Part shown: piece by piece, positions 12,218 through 22,749 of the stretch | How the letters are laid out: each line of letters starts with the position of its first letter | Position numbering within the stretch: position 1 is the stretch's first letter | From: Thuidium tamariscinum | Taxonomy: Eukaryota > Streptophyta > Bryopsida > Hypnales > Thuidiaceae | Length of the DNA: 64,000 bases | Reading direction: 5' to 3' | NCBI GenBank assembly: GCA_947034885.2 | Contig: OX344750.2 | Location: 3,782,001 to 3,846,000, forward strand | Notes under the pieces: generated by a model | Databases searched by the model: none | Told to the model about the DNA's origin: nothing | What the model saw: the letters and a program-made list of their open reading frames with translations, nothing else | Translations under genes and position numbers: made by a program

Positions 12218-13930
12218 TTACGCACATTTCCTGGACAACTTGAGGAGAAGGCCAAAATGGTCGCTCGGCAATACAGGAAGCTTGATCATCTGCACTTGCC
12301 CCTTCACTTTCTTCTCTTTGGAGTAAGTGAGATCAGGAATAGCCTCAGTTCCAACCATTTCAATGCTAACAGCTTCAAAGTCCCTCAGCTGACAAAACAT
12401 GCGGTCCAACCTCTTCCGCAAAGAGCGGTTACCTGACAACATGCCATTGGCCTTCGTGTCATAAGTGAACCCATCTTGGCCGGGGCGTAGTTGGAGCCAA
12501 GCATCAAACCAGCCTGAGGGAAGCGGTGGAGGTCCGTCCGTTTTATCATCCCAGTTCATATCTCCACCAAATATCACATTCGGAAACTCTTTCAAAAGTG
12601 ACATCGCTTCCTTTGCTTGCACAACACGCTCCGGACTAAACATCTGATTCCAAGTCGGAGGAGCCGGGCAGGGGCTTTCCAAATGCGATGTGGCAACCAA
12701 CAGCCTTGTGCCCTTTCCTGCATCCACTTCTGCTAAGCAAAGCTCCCGGCCCATCACTGAGTTCCGAAAGGGGCTCTGCCGGAAAGAAAAGACAGGTAGC
12801 TTGCTCAGCTGCATGCAGAAGTATGCTCGTTGCGAGGCCACTCCGGGTTTGACTGAGCAATCATACGACTTCCACCAGCTTGCTCGTTGAAGGATCTGGT
12901 AGATGGCCTCGGTTACTTCCTGGAAGAATACGATATGGGGACGGTGCTGCAGAATGACGTCTCCAATTGCACCCAAGCGAGATTGGAGCTCCAGATCTTC
13001 ACGAAACCACACGTTATAGCTTAAAACAATGAGGTCTGAGGTCGGCTTCTCAAGCCAAGTCCCCTCCGCCTCTATGAATGCCAGTTTTTGCTCCCTTGAC
13101 AACGATGATAAAGAAATCACTCCCTTCATCTCCACACCCTTCTTCTTCCCAGCATCCGAAGGGCCTGGTGGTACAGAAATGGAACTCTTCTTCCGTTTAA
13201 CATCTGATGCTCCTGCTTGCATTCGTGTCATCCTCTCTTTGTGCAGTTGCTTGAGCAAATCATTCGGCTCGTCCCCATTCTGCTTCGTTTTCTTGTCATC
13301 AGGTACGTCTTCTTCACCCTTAGAGTCTGAAAGATCGATAACCTCCGCTTCCTTGGCTTTGCGCTTCCTGGACTTAGGTCTTTTGCTACCGCTGGCCACC
13401 TGAGGCCCTTCTTCATCAACGATGCACTCCGCTTTCAGGCTCTTGACTAGAGTCACATCTTCTTCCGCCCTAGGCTCCACCCTGGCCATTGCTCGCAAAG
13501 GTCGGAACGACGTAGCCAATGCTGAAACCCCTCTTGAAGACTGTGGTCGACCATGGTCACAAATTTCACAAAAAGCAGTCTCTCCAGTGTTCACAAACGT
13601 GCAAGCCTCGCAAGTCCACTTCGCGTCGCCACAGCCTGCTGCCGCTCCAGGTGCAGGCTCAGAGCAGACACCACAAGTTGGCCTAGCATCATTCATAAAC
13701 GTACAGGAAGAACACACCCACCCCATTCTCAACCTCGCCAACGGCTCCCGCAGCCAATTCTTTGGTGATCGACTTCGAAGCAGAGAGGTAGAATTGGGCG
13801 CTACCTCAGAGAAACGACGCCATAGTTGCGTGCGAAACAATTCTCTCCAAGATGCATATTGCTGAGAAGCCCCGATATGCCTGCAAACGGGGAACCGATC
13901 TAGCGCCCTCACACTCGCGCGAAGCAGCAT
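12218..13930 (-). CDS. TDP2-like tyrosyl-DNA phosphodiesterase with two RanBP2-type zinc fingers
   Basis: Predicted 570 aa, single exon. The family (endonuclease/exonuclease/phosphatase fold) cleaves 5'-tyrosyl-DNA bonds left by stalled topoisomerase II. Visible order: Arg-rich N-terminus (1-68); zinc finger 1 at about 70-91 (VCSSC...CGVC); zinc finger 2 at about 105-126 (TCEAC...CEIC); basic cluster KRPKSRKRKAK (about 183-193) followed by EVIDLSD (196-202), a SUMO-interaction-like motif with acidic residues after it; catalytic domain from about 300 with SYNVWF (Asn306), FFQEV (Glu338), SHLES, GGDMN (Asp457, Asn459), LDRMF and SDHFG (Asp557, His558). All catalytic motifs are intact. The ATG at 13930 is the first in frame; a longer frame to 13963 would need a TTG start. 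A second in-frame ATG at 13726 (MGWVCSSC) may give a shorter form. Plant homologues with this layout are known. Confidence 0.88.
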   Translation of the reverse strand: MLLRASVRALDRFPVCRHIGASQQYASWRELFRTQLWRRFSEVAPNSTSLLRSRSPKNWLREPLARLRMGWVCSSCTFMNDARPTCGVCSEPAPGAAAGCGDAKWTCEACTFVNTGETAFCEICDHGRPQSSRGVSALATSFRPLRAMARVEPRAEEDVTLVKSLKAECIVDEEGPQVASGSKRPKSRKRKAKEAEVIDLSDSKGEEDVPDDKKTKQNGDEPNDLLKQLHKERMTRMQAGASDVKRKKSSISVPPGPSDAGKKKGVEMKGVISLSSLSREQKLAFIEAEGTWLEKPTSDLIVLSYNVWFREDLELQSRLGAIGDVILQHRPHIVFFQEVTEAIYQILQRASWWKSYDCSVKPGVASQRAYFCMQLSKLPVFSFRQSPFRNSVMGRELCLAEVDAGKGTRLLVATSHLESPCPAPPTWNQMFSPERVVQAKEAMSLLKEFPNVIFGGDMNWDDKTDGPPPLPSGWFDAWLQLRPGQDGFTYDTKANGMLSGNRSLRKRLDRMFCQLRDFEAVSIEMVGTEAIPDLTYSKEKKVKGQVQMIKLPVLPSDHFGLLLKLSRKCA

Positions 13931-14812
13931 GAAATTGATACAATTGCCTTCACTAGAATGCAATGTCTAATTCTACGGAAAACATGCCAGCAAACAGTGA
14001 CCAAACCAACAGCTCGTGAGCCACCAACTCCAGCACGAAAACCTAATTCTGCCCCCCTCCTTCACAACTCAAAATCAAGCTTTAACACAAATACCAAACT
14101 CTTAACCAAAACACAATGTACAATGCTACGCAAAAAGATACTAATAGAAGGCGATCGATCAACCAATGAGCTCGAGAGCGACCTCCAGCCCCAAACCCTC
14201 TGTGCCAAATCTGTCCGGCTCATTCACAGCTCGAAATCAAGATTCAATTCAAAACTCCCTACTGCGGACTGGCAAAATTCCAGTCGCTTAATGACAAAAG
14301 AAGACTCCTGAAACCAGCTTCCTGAGCTTCAAATCTGCTCAAATCAAGAGCAAAATTCAAACTTACAATGCACGAGTCCAGCAAGAAGAAGACATAAGGG
14401 CCTTTTCAATTCAGACAAGCATAGTACAAATTGATTCTGTTTCGTTGGGATCCACACCTTGCTTCATTCAGGAGGAATTCACCGCATATCCTCCAACCTA
14501 ACGGCACCTGGGAGCCAGAGCAGATGGCAAAGGAAGAGCCGATTCGGTTGCTTGGAACGCCGAAGCTCAGCCCGCCATTCTCGATTCGAAAAGTGAAAAA
14601 GAAAGAAACATCGCCGTCACCTCTTTAATGTCACGGTCTTCGATTTAATGGCGCCTAAATTGGACGTGATAATATGGAGTTTTGAAACATAGGCATGGCA
14701 GCCATAGAAACTATGTTTGCCCTTTATAATATAGATTCTTACAACTCCCAAACTCCAATTTCAAGGGACCTGATTACATTTTTGTGAAGGTAGGTACACC
14801 CAATGTCATCCA
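13931..14812. promoter_or_regulatory. Upstream region of the TDP2-like gene
   Basis: Moderately GC-rich DNA to about 14640, then AT-rich. Presumably it carries the leader and promoter of the minus-strand TDP2-like gene. Plus-strand open frames at 13958-14311 and 14431-14628 have no recognisable motifs, and I treat them as chance. Confidence 0.4.
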
Positions 14813-15089
14813 TAAGGTAGGTACACCCAAAATGGCACCTGACCTTAAAGCTCCCTGTACAACGTGCATACATTTTCAAAATCAGTCATGTACCCAGACT
14901 GTAGATGGCACTTTCAGAAACACACTTTGACTGTTAATAACTTTTGCATACGGTATCCAAATCCACTGTTCTTTGGTGCATTGGAACATGCTTTCACTCA
15001 CCAACAAGACTGTAAAAAAATCTGAACCACATAATAACAAGAATTAGGCACAGTATGAAAAACTAGCGCTTTTGGAGGTACCTACCTTA
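14813..15089. mobile_element. Small TIR element (MITE-like)
   Basis: A 277-bp stretch bounded by TAAGGTAGGTAC on the left and its exact reverse complement GTACCTACCTTA on the right (12-bp perfect inverted ends). A further copy of AAGGTAGGTAC lies just outside at 14787-14797, so the left end is partly duplicated. No coding capacity. Target duplication not resolved. Other copies in the genome would confirm it. Confidence 0.5.
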
Positions 15090-17030
15090 AATGAAATAAG
15101 GTAACTAGTGAAAGGCTCATAAACCACTCATTTAAGAATTGGTCTACCTTTTCCATTTATTTAATGAGATGGGAATATTTTTAGCAAATTTTTTAGTCAA
15201 GGAAAAATAGATGAGGAATTTAACACATGTCATTTCATATTTTTTTGAAGCATTATAGAATTTGTTATGAATTTTCAAACATAGTTTGGCATAGGGCCCT
15301 ATTTGTGATCAATAGGCCTTGCAAACCCATAAATGAGCAATTTGAAAAAAAATCTAGCTTGGTTCAAAAACTAACACTACGACATGTAAAAAGTAATAGA
15401 ATGTGTTTCTAAATACATTACTTTCTAAAACTGAAATGAATGCTTGAATAAATCATTATTTCAGATTTTTTTTAACTTGAAAGAAGGTAGTTCAACAACC
15501 AATTCTTATTTTGAATAAAATTAGTATATATTTAAGCACTTAGTTAATAATGAATCCATTTGGACTTTGAAACCATTCATTCAATTAGTAAAAAACAAAT
15601 CGTAGGATGCTTCAATGTAATCCACAATTCATTTTCTCACAATCAACTATCTATTTCAAAACCTCCTAGTAGATAGGTGCAAAAGCCTGAGCATTTTATA
15701 AGCTCTCTCCTATACTACAATGCAAAATAACCTTCAAGCAATTTAGAATGTAACATTTTTACATCTTAATGTTTAATTTGGAAAGGATGGATTTATCATC
15801 ACATTTTCAAATTTCAAAGTCATTTTCTCTATCTGCTCTCATTATACAATAGCATACAAATTAATCCTATTTTTACTTTTCAAAGAAATAATCTCATGTT
15901 TTCTATAAATTATGGAATTTTTAGATTTGTTCATAATATTTTCAAATAATCATGAATTATTCAAGGAAAGAGTTTTTAAAAAGTTCATCAAAAATAATTT
16001 TCTCTCAAAATCTCAAATTTTTTTAATGGGTGTAGAGAATAAGTTCAAATATCATAAGATAAAAATATTTTTTATAATTAGAAAGTTAGTTGTAGGCCTA
16101 AAGTCCAAATTGAAATAAATTATTTGATTTTAGGTATTTTCAAATTTTTGAGTTTGAGTTGAAATTTCACTTTATTAACTTTCAAAGATGGAGAGATAGT
16201 TTCAAGTGAAATTGTCAAAAACTATCATTTTTTGGTGCATTGACCAAATTTGAAAATAAAAACATTTTTTTTCATCTTTGTCTAGACAAAAGAAATTTAG
16301 TTCATTATAGCAATGTTTGCAAAAAAATTAGAATATCTAGCTATGTCAAATGAATGAATTTATTAAGTAACATTCAAAGTTTGTAAAAAAAACTCTTCCT
16401 TACGTAAAAACGACAACAACTTTAAGCCCTCTTAAAGTACAAGATTAGTCTTTTGCATCATTGCATAGTGGCATCAATTTGGGTGAAAAAGTCACCATCT
16501 AGAAAAAATATGTAATAGTTTTTTCAATACCAATTTGTTTTGCCTTTAACGCTAATTGTAATTTTTTTGTGATCCTATGTCTACAGTTTTTCCAACCATA
16601 GTGAATAATGAGACCAAGGTACAAGGCAACAATGGCATTTTTTTCCAAGCAATTCTTTTGTTGTTGATGAAAAAAACATTCCAGTTTTGTTACTAGTATA
16701 CACTTCCACCATATGATATGAAATGAAATAGACAAAGTCATTACAAGGATATATTGGACATAAATAAACATAGACTTCAAACAATATGTGCTTCTAAAAT
16801 TATTTCAACAAACAATTTTGTAGGCAAAGGGAAAAAATTATGATTTCACATGCTATCTTCTACCAAATGCTAAAGCATCATAGTATCATTTAAAACATTC
16901 TCTATAAGTATACATGTACTTATTATTGCAATTCCTAGAGAAAGTATAAGGATTTGGCAATTTCTGCTACTTTTCAGAACATTATGTGACACAACAATGT
17001 GACAAAAAGTGGCAGTCACTGCCTCTGTTA
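15090..17030. other. AT-rich intergenic region, no gene seen
   Basis: Nearly 2 kb of strongly AT-rich DNA. The open frames (for example 15227-15412 and 15912-16118) are rich in Phe, Ile, Lys and Asn, as expected from base composition, and show no motif. No repeat element is obvious. Confidence 0.5.
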
Positions 17031-17039
17031 TTAATTTTC

Positions 17040-18105
17040 CTAACCTCCCTCATCAAAAAAATCGATAGCCATTGGATTTGAATTTAAAAAAATCCCAACC
17101 CCCCTCCAAGAAAAATCAACAACCATTGGATACAAATATGGACACTAGATATGAATACCAAATACGGATAATGAATATGGATAGTGAATACAGATATTAA
17201 ATATAGATATTAAATATAGATACTGATATTGATACTAGTACTTAATATATATATCGATACTAAAAATTGATACAAATATGGACATTGATACTGAATACAA
17301 ATACAATAAATGATTTATACCATTTATCCCATATCTTTTGTATCCAAGCCCACCCTTTGAGAATTATAAGAGGGGGTGAGGGGAAGGGGGTATTAGAAGT
17401 TAAAAAATATTTAATATTTAAATCAAATCGGGAGGGAAGGGGGGTTTCAAAAGTTAAAATTTTTTAATATTTAAATCATATTGGGAGGCAAGGGGGTATG
17501 AAATTTTTAAATTTTTATAGTTTTTGAGCTCATTGAGACATAGTTTGTCATAATGACAATGACAATGAGCTCAAAAGAGGCAGTCATTGGCTCAGTTTCA
17601 ATGCCCTCAAAAGTGGCAAAAATTGCCAAATTAAAAAAAAAAATTCATTTCCCCCCTTGTCCCCTTTTTGTAATTTTTAGAAACAATTCTAAGTGACAAA
17701 CAATATGGGACAATTCATCCTGTATCCATATCCATATTTTGATACTATATCCGAATGAATATGCATATTTGTACCCGAATATTGTATCCATATTTGTATC
17801 CTAATATTGTATACATATTCATATCCCAGTACTATATATATATATATACAAATCCGTACCCGTATTTATATCCCAATACTGTATCCATATCCATATTCAA
17901 ATCTATATCAAATATCTAAATATATACTTGTTTTAGAACATCCAGTATTCATATACAATATTGTATCCATCAGATTAAATCCCATAAGATCAACGGCTTG
18001 TGATTTTTCAGGAAATCAATGGTAATTTCAAAAGTAAACATTTTTTTTTAAAAACAATCAATGGCTTGTAAAATTTTGAAAGAGGCGGAGGGGGGGGGGC
18101 TAATT
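17040..18105. repeat. Inverted degenerate minisatellite block
   Basis: The left arm (about 17100-17310) is built from degenerate units such as GGATACAAATATGGA, GATATGAATAC and GATATTGATACTAG. The right arm (about 17720-17970) carries the complementary pattern (TATCCATATTTGTATCC and variants), so the arms are inverted copies. Outside the arms, 'AGCCATTGG/AACCATTGG' with C-rich runs (17050-17130) is mirrored by 'CAATGG' with a run of nine or more G (18015-18100). The centre (17340-17510) has its own G-rich tandem repeat. No coding sequence. Confidence 0.6.
17345..17510 (+). repeat. G-rich tandem repeat, about 70-bp unit
   Basis: Two to three imperfect copies of a unit with a G-rich part (GGGAGGGAAGGGGGG and variants) followed by AGTTAAAATTTTTTAATATTT and AAATCAxATTGGGAGG. 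It lies in the middle of the inverted minisatellite block. The G runs could form quadruplex structures in principle. Confidence 0.6.
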
Positions 18106-19616
18106 AATCGACTATGGGTGTGCAACCACTTTTTCAAGATATTGTATATAAGGTTATGTCTATCATCATTCCAAAAGATGTAACACATCCACTAATCCAA
18201 AGTTAATGGCCACTAATATCCTTTCTTTAATTTGCATCAATCTATCCAATCCAATTGTAAAATACTAGGTATTTGAATAACTCAATTTTAGAATTAGAAT
18301 TGTGTCATTGGCCTACTTAACTCTTCCATTTTTGGCATTTGTCTACATATATGACAAACATATTGACAATTGTCATGTCCAATAGGAAAATAAAGATATA
18401 ATGCTACCATTTATACAATCAATTTTGGCAAAAATATGAAGTCTATGAGTAATTTGCTACATCAACTTTTATTGAATTCCACCCATGATGTCTACATGAG
18501 GTATCATTGTCCATGTTTTTTTCTTTATACACCTACATATTTGTAAGAGAAAGCTGGAAGACACCTATCTTTTACGAGAGAACAATATATTTTTTGTACA
18601 TTTAGGAATTCCTTCCTTAAAGAATACAACTACCATGGCCTAGGCTTGATGATATAGAAAATTCCTTCAAAAGGACATATGGGAAAGAAATGTTTAGGAA
18701 GGGTGACTTTCATTCCATTGTAAAATGGTGCCTAAGCTCAAAAAATGATGACATCCATTGAAAAAAAAGGAAAGATTTTCCTAAATTCTTCTGAAATTGA
18801 AGTTACCCTTCATTGTTCAACACCTTGAATATCTCTAATGCTCAAAGCAAGCAAAGATCCTTTGCTTTGTAGGTGCTCCACATAGAAGACTAGGTGTATG
18901 ACAAGTATGAAGGTAGGTTGTGGAGCAATGGCCGCAAAGACGCCAGGGATAAAGGGCTTTAGGCAATATTTGGTGCACATGTTTAATTTGATTCAATTGG
19001 TGTGCTTGGGATGGAGGTAATGTCGGAACACCCATTTAAATCACTATCCCTATTATTTGACACTAAAACACCCTCATAATTGTCTCCATAAATTCCTTGA
19101 AACCATCTACATGCTTAATTGTAGGTGGTGGGCTTTGACTTTTGAGATCTTGGTATGAGAATCAAGGTAAATTTACTAATGTGTAGATTTGGATGCCAGA
19201 GGGAGTTTTGCTTTGAAAATTCATTGAAATTAGATGCCTTGTCCAATTTATTTATTCATTTTAAAAATTCTTAATTGACAATTGAGTTATTTGTAAAGTC
19301 CCCCCCACTTTGGGCATGACTTTTTTTGAAGTTGAGAAGGCAACTATAGTTGAAGCGTCAATTTTTTTTGCAAGATACTTATGTCACATGACTTCAAAAG
19401 TGGGGACCAAACTTTTTTAGTCACCATTTTGATGGAAAAATAAGTTTCATATCCACTTTTGACTTTTTTAACTCAACCGACTTTTTCACAAAACTCATGG
19501 GTTTAAACCCCGGTTTAGGATATTTTACAAATAACTCAAATACTGCAAAATATTCTTTTTAGAGAAAGGTGCCTCCAACTATAGGAGGAGGCTCTTGAAT
19601 GGAGTGGGTTCTAAAA
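18106..19616. other. AT-rich intergenic region, no gene seen
   Basis: About 1.5 kb with no supported gene. Short frames, such as one on the minus strand at 18835-19035, have no recognisable domain. Confidence 0.5.
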
Positions 19617-19710
19617 TGGTGCCCTATCTTAAATGTACAGTATTTGTACATGTTGCATTTTCATAGCCTTCAGCAGTGTACTGGCAGTGTACATTTTAGC
19701 TAGGGCACCA
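19617..19710. repeat. 94-bp hairpin element
   Basis: Left end TGGTGCCCTATCTTAAATG and right end CATTTTAGCTAGGGCACCA are near-perfect reverse complements (2 mismatches in 19). The inner GTACAG/CTGGCAGTGTAC region continues the pairing. The whole would fold into a long stem. It could be a tiny foldback transposon. A diverged copy of the left flank plus left end is seen near 56050-56095. Confidence 0.5.
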
Positions 19711-19716
19711 CTTTAA

Positions 19717-19910
19717 AGCCCTATGCCCTTTCAACTTCAGAATTTGATAACTAATTCTAGAGAGCTCCAAAAAATATGAAACGACTTGGGTTAGATGCCT
19801 ATTCAAGCTATCTTTCAAGGAAAATTCTCTGAAAAATATTTCAAGATGTTTGACGTGCCCAAAATTCTGTTCCAGCCCTTAGATGGTCGGTTTATGGACC
19901 TCCTCCCCTA
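19717..19910 (+). repeat. Dispersed repeat, copy 1
   Basis: About 190 bp aligning by eye, without large gaps, to 48724-48915 on the same strand. Shared blocks include TAACTAATTC, GAGCTCC/AAGCTCC, GACTTGGGTT/AACTTGGGTT, AAAAATATTTCAAGATGTTT and TTTATGGACCTCCT. No conserved reading frame is evident. Type of element unknown. Confidence 0.6.
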
Positions 19911-20469
19911 TGCTGAAATTACTTCAATTGGCAGTTATGGTGCGCTCCGGGTGGGGACACTTTCATTCCGGGCCCGTTGTCCATCTCTGGCGAGGCATGC
20001 TTCCGGACCACAGTGGCGATGCAAATTCACGCCGGAAAGGGAAAAGTGCACCCCTCTCTCTCTCGGGGCCCAGTGACCTCACTCACTCATCACTCATCAC
20101 TCATCAGTTGCAGACTTGCAGGGGGATCGATGATGGCACAATGGCAGCCCTACTAGTAGAGACGGGACGGAGTGAGGATTTGCAACGAATAATGTTGCTA
20201 CAGTGTCTCTGTTCCTTTGAAAAGTAAAATGCAATCAAGCTCGTGATGGTGGCAAGGCTAGACCTAAGCTTTCAACTTTGTCGGTCGACAACGATGGACC
20301 TTCGACTTTCCTTCAAGTTTGACTTGCACGCCGAAGAGATTATTGCTTGTCCTAGGAGCCTCGCAGCTCCAATGCTGCGCGCATTCGAACGCAGATCTCC
20401 GTCGCCATTCAAGTGATTGCAGCTCGCCTGAGGAGGAGCTATGGTAGTAGTGGCGAGCTGACGGAGTCT
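19911..20469. promoter_or_regulatory. Upstream region and leader of the sugar transporter gene
   Basis: GC-richer than the preceding 5 kb and without a supported gene. Contains tandem CACTCATCACTCATCACTC (about 20083-20105). The frame is open from 20413, but that codon is GTG, so translation most likely begins at the ATG at 20470. Confidence 0.45.
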
Positions 20470-22749
20470 ATGGCGGAAAACGGGCGATTCGAGCTTCTGG
20501 AGCTCAAGAGCAAGCAAGGAAGAGAGTACGAATTGCTAACTCCCGAGATTGCAAATGGCCAAGCGAGCTCGGAGAGCAGCAAGGGCAGGGGGCAATGGCA
20601 GACTCTCAACAAGTACGCGCTCGCTTGCGCGCTTCTGGCATCCCTGAATTCGACACTCTTAGGTTACGATATTGGCGTGATCGCAGGCGCAATTTTGTTT
20701 ATTAAAGAGGACTTAGGGATCTCCGAGGTTCAAGAGGAGATTCTGATTGGATCCTTGAACATCGTCTCCCTCCTCGGTGCTGTGTCTGCGGGACGGATTG
20801 CGGATGCGGTGGGAAGGCGATGGACCATGGCTATTGCGGCTCTGTTTTTCCTGGTTGGAGCGGGCATCATGGGAGTGGCGCCGCACTTCTCCTTGCTCAT
20901 GGTCGGGAGGCTGTTGGAAGGCATTGGCGTCGGGTTTGCGCTCATGATCGCGCCTGTCTACACTGCGGAAGTCGCCCCCGCGAGTAGCCGAGGGTCGCTT
21001 GTTTCACTCCCCGAGATTTTTATCAATTTCGGCATTTTGATAGGGTATATGATTAGTTATTTCTTCTCTGGGCTTCCTGTAAGCATAGGCTGGCGGTTGA
21101 TGCTCGGCGTCGGGATGTTGCCCGCGTTCGTGCTGGCGTTCGGCGTGATGCTCATGCCGGAGTCGCCACGGTGGCTCGTGATGCAGAACCGCATCCAGGA
21201 GGCCGAAATCGTGCTGCGCAAGACGTCGAATGATGAAGCCGAAGCGAATATGCGGCTTCGAGAAATTATGGACGCCGCAGGTATTGTGATCATACTCCAT
21301 GCTTGAGAATTTTGTTTTATTAATACACTTGAATTACAAGACCTCCTTATAAACATGAGGTAGTAGATGTGACCTTTCGGCACTAGTGTTTTGCTTCACT
21401 ATTTTCTTAACAAATAACTTCCTTATCATGAGCTTCTCTAAACGACATGTAAACCATATTAAATTCTCCTGCACACTTGCTACACTATTATGGACTGCTG
21501 CACAATTTTCACGCATTCAAACTATGTCATAGAGAAAAAGTTGGGACATCAGGTTGTAAAATTAGAGAGATTTGAGTGTGTAAACGCGTATACCTACGAC
21601 TATGACTCTTCAGTGGAACTTGTATAAATTTTCGATCTAATGTAAGTAATAATATTCTTGATGGCAGGCATTGTGGTGGACGCCGCCGGCACTCACCGGG
21701 GAGCTAATAGCGAAGGACAAGGAGTGTGGAAGGAACTTCTTTGGCCGACTGCACCTGTGCGGCGGATGCTGATCCTCGCCCTGGGTGTGCAATTTTTCCA
21801 GCAAGCTTCGGGGATCGATGCCACTGTATACTACAGCCCCGTGGTATTCAGTCACGCAGGAATTTCAGGAAAGTCCGGCGTTCTCTTGGCTACCATTGCC
21901 GTGGGATTGTCCAAGACGCTCTTCATTTTGGTTGCTACCGTTTGGTTGGATCGCCTCGGCAGGCGACCGCTTCTGCTTACGAGTGCGTGTGGAATGGCAG
22001 TCTCTCTCTTAGTACTCGCAATTGGTTTCCTATTTTTGAACATCACACCGACAGATGACATCCCTGTTGCTTCCGACAGCAGCGGGCCGGGATTCGTCGC
22101 CATTTTAGCCATTCTCGCCATCTGTTCTTATGTAGCATTTTTTTCTGTGGGGTTTGGGCCTATAGTTTGGGTGCTGACGTCGGAGATTTTTCCATTGCGG
22201 TTGCGAGCCCAGGCCATGGGTTTGGGAATCGTCGTCAATCGTCTTGCTAGTGGCACTGTAGCGCTCACGTTCCTTTCCATGGCGAGGGCCATGAGCATTG
22301 CGGGCACTTTCTTCCTGTTTTCCTCTATAGCCGGTCTGTCCGCTATTTTTGTGTACATCTTCACGCCAGAGACGAAAGGCCGGACGCTGGAGGAGATTGC
22401 GAAGTTCTTCGAGGTGGACTCGGATCGGAGTGAGGCCTCGTATTCCTTGGAGCTCGGAGGCCTCCAGAATGGCGTTGGAATTGCGTCACCACAAATAGGC
22501 CACACTAGAAAAGACGACGAGGAGGCGGTACTAATGCAACCTAAAGGGCTCGTCGCCACCCCCGTGGAAGATGACGATGACCTAGTGCTACTGAGGCATG
22601 ACAGCCTCATAGGCCCCCAACCTGGGGCATCTCGGAAGGATCTCATGATGAAGGTGAAAGCGATTAAGAAGTCTGGGAACTCCTCGGATTCAAGAGTTCG
22701 AGCACAAACGCCACCCAACGATGACACATCATCATCACGGGGTCCTTGA
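20470..22749 (+). CDS. Polyol/monosaccharide transporter (MFS sugar porter family)
   Basis: Proton-coupled sugar or sugar-alcohol carrier of the plant polyol transporter (PMT/PLT) type. Exons 20470-21280 and 21668-22749 join through GCA G|GC to 630 aa. Signatures: GYDIGVIAGA in TM1 (65-74), GRIADAVGRR (108-117), GRLLEGIGVGF (146-156), PESPRWL (230-236), QQASGIDATVYYSP (315-328), WLDRLGRRP (363-371), SEIFPLRLRAQAMG (442-455) and PETKGRTLEE (504-513). Twelve membrane segments are expected. Odd feature: about 110 residues follow the last helix, rich in Ser and Asp/Glu, whereas family members usually end soon after the PETKG motif. Substrate cannot be told from sequence. It lies tail to tail with the EamA transporter gene. 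Confidence 0.93.
21281..21667 (+). other. Intron of the sugar transporter gene
   Basis: 387-bp GT-AG intron (GTATTG...GGCAG) that splits a Gly codon after the cytoplasmic central loop begins. No nested feature seen. Confidence 0.9.

Noticed and set aside
13931..13963. Longer TDP2-like frame starting at 13963
   Set aside because: The codon at 13961-13963 is TTG, not ATG. The first in-frame ATG is at 13930.
20413..20469. Upstream extension of the sugar transporter to 20413
   Set aside because: The codon there is GTG; the first in-frame ATG is at 20470 and starts a sensible N-terminus (MAENGRFELLELK).
22128..22727. 199-codon minus-strand frame
   Set aside because: Shadow of the sugar transporter exon 2.
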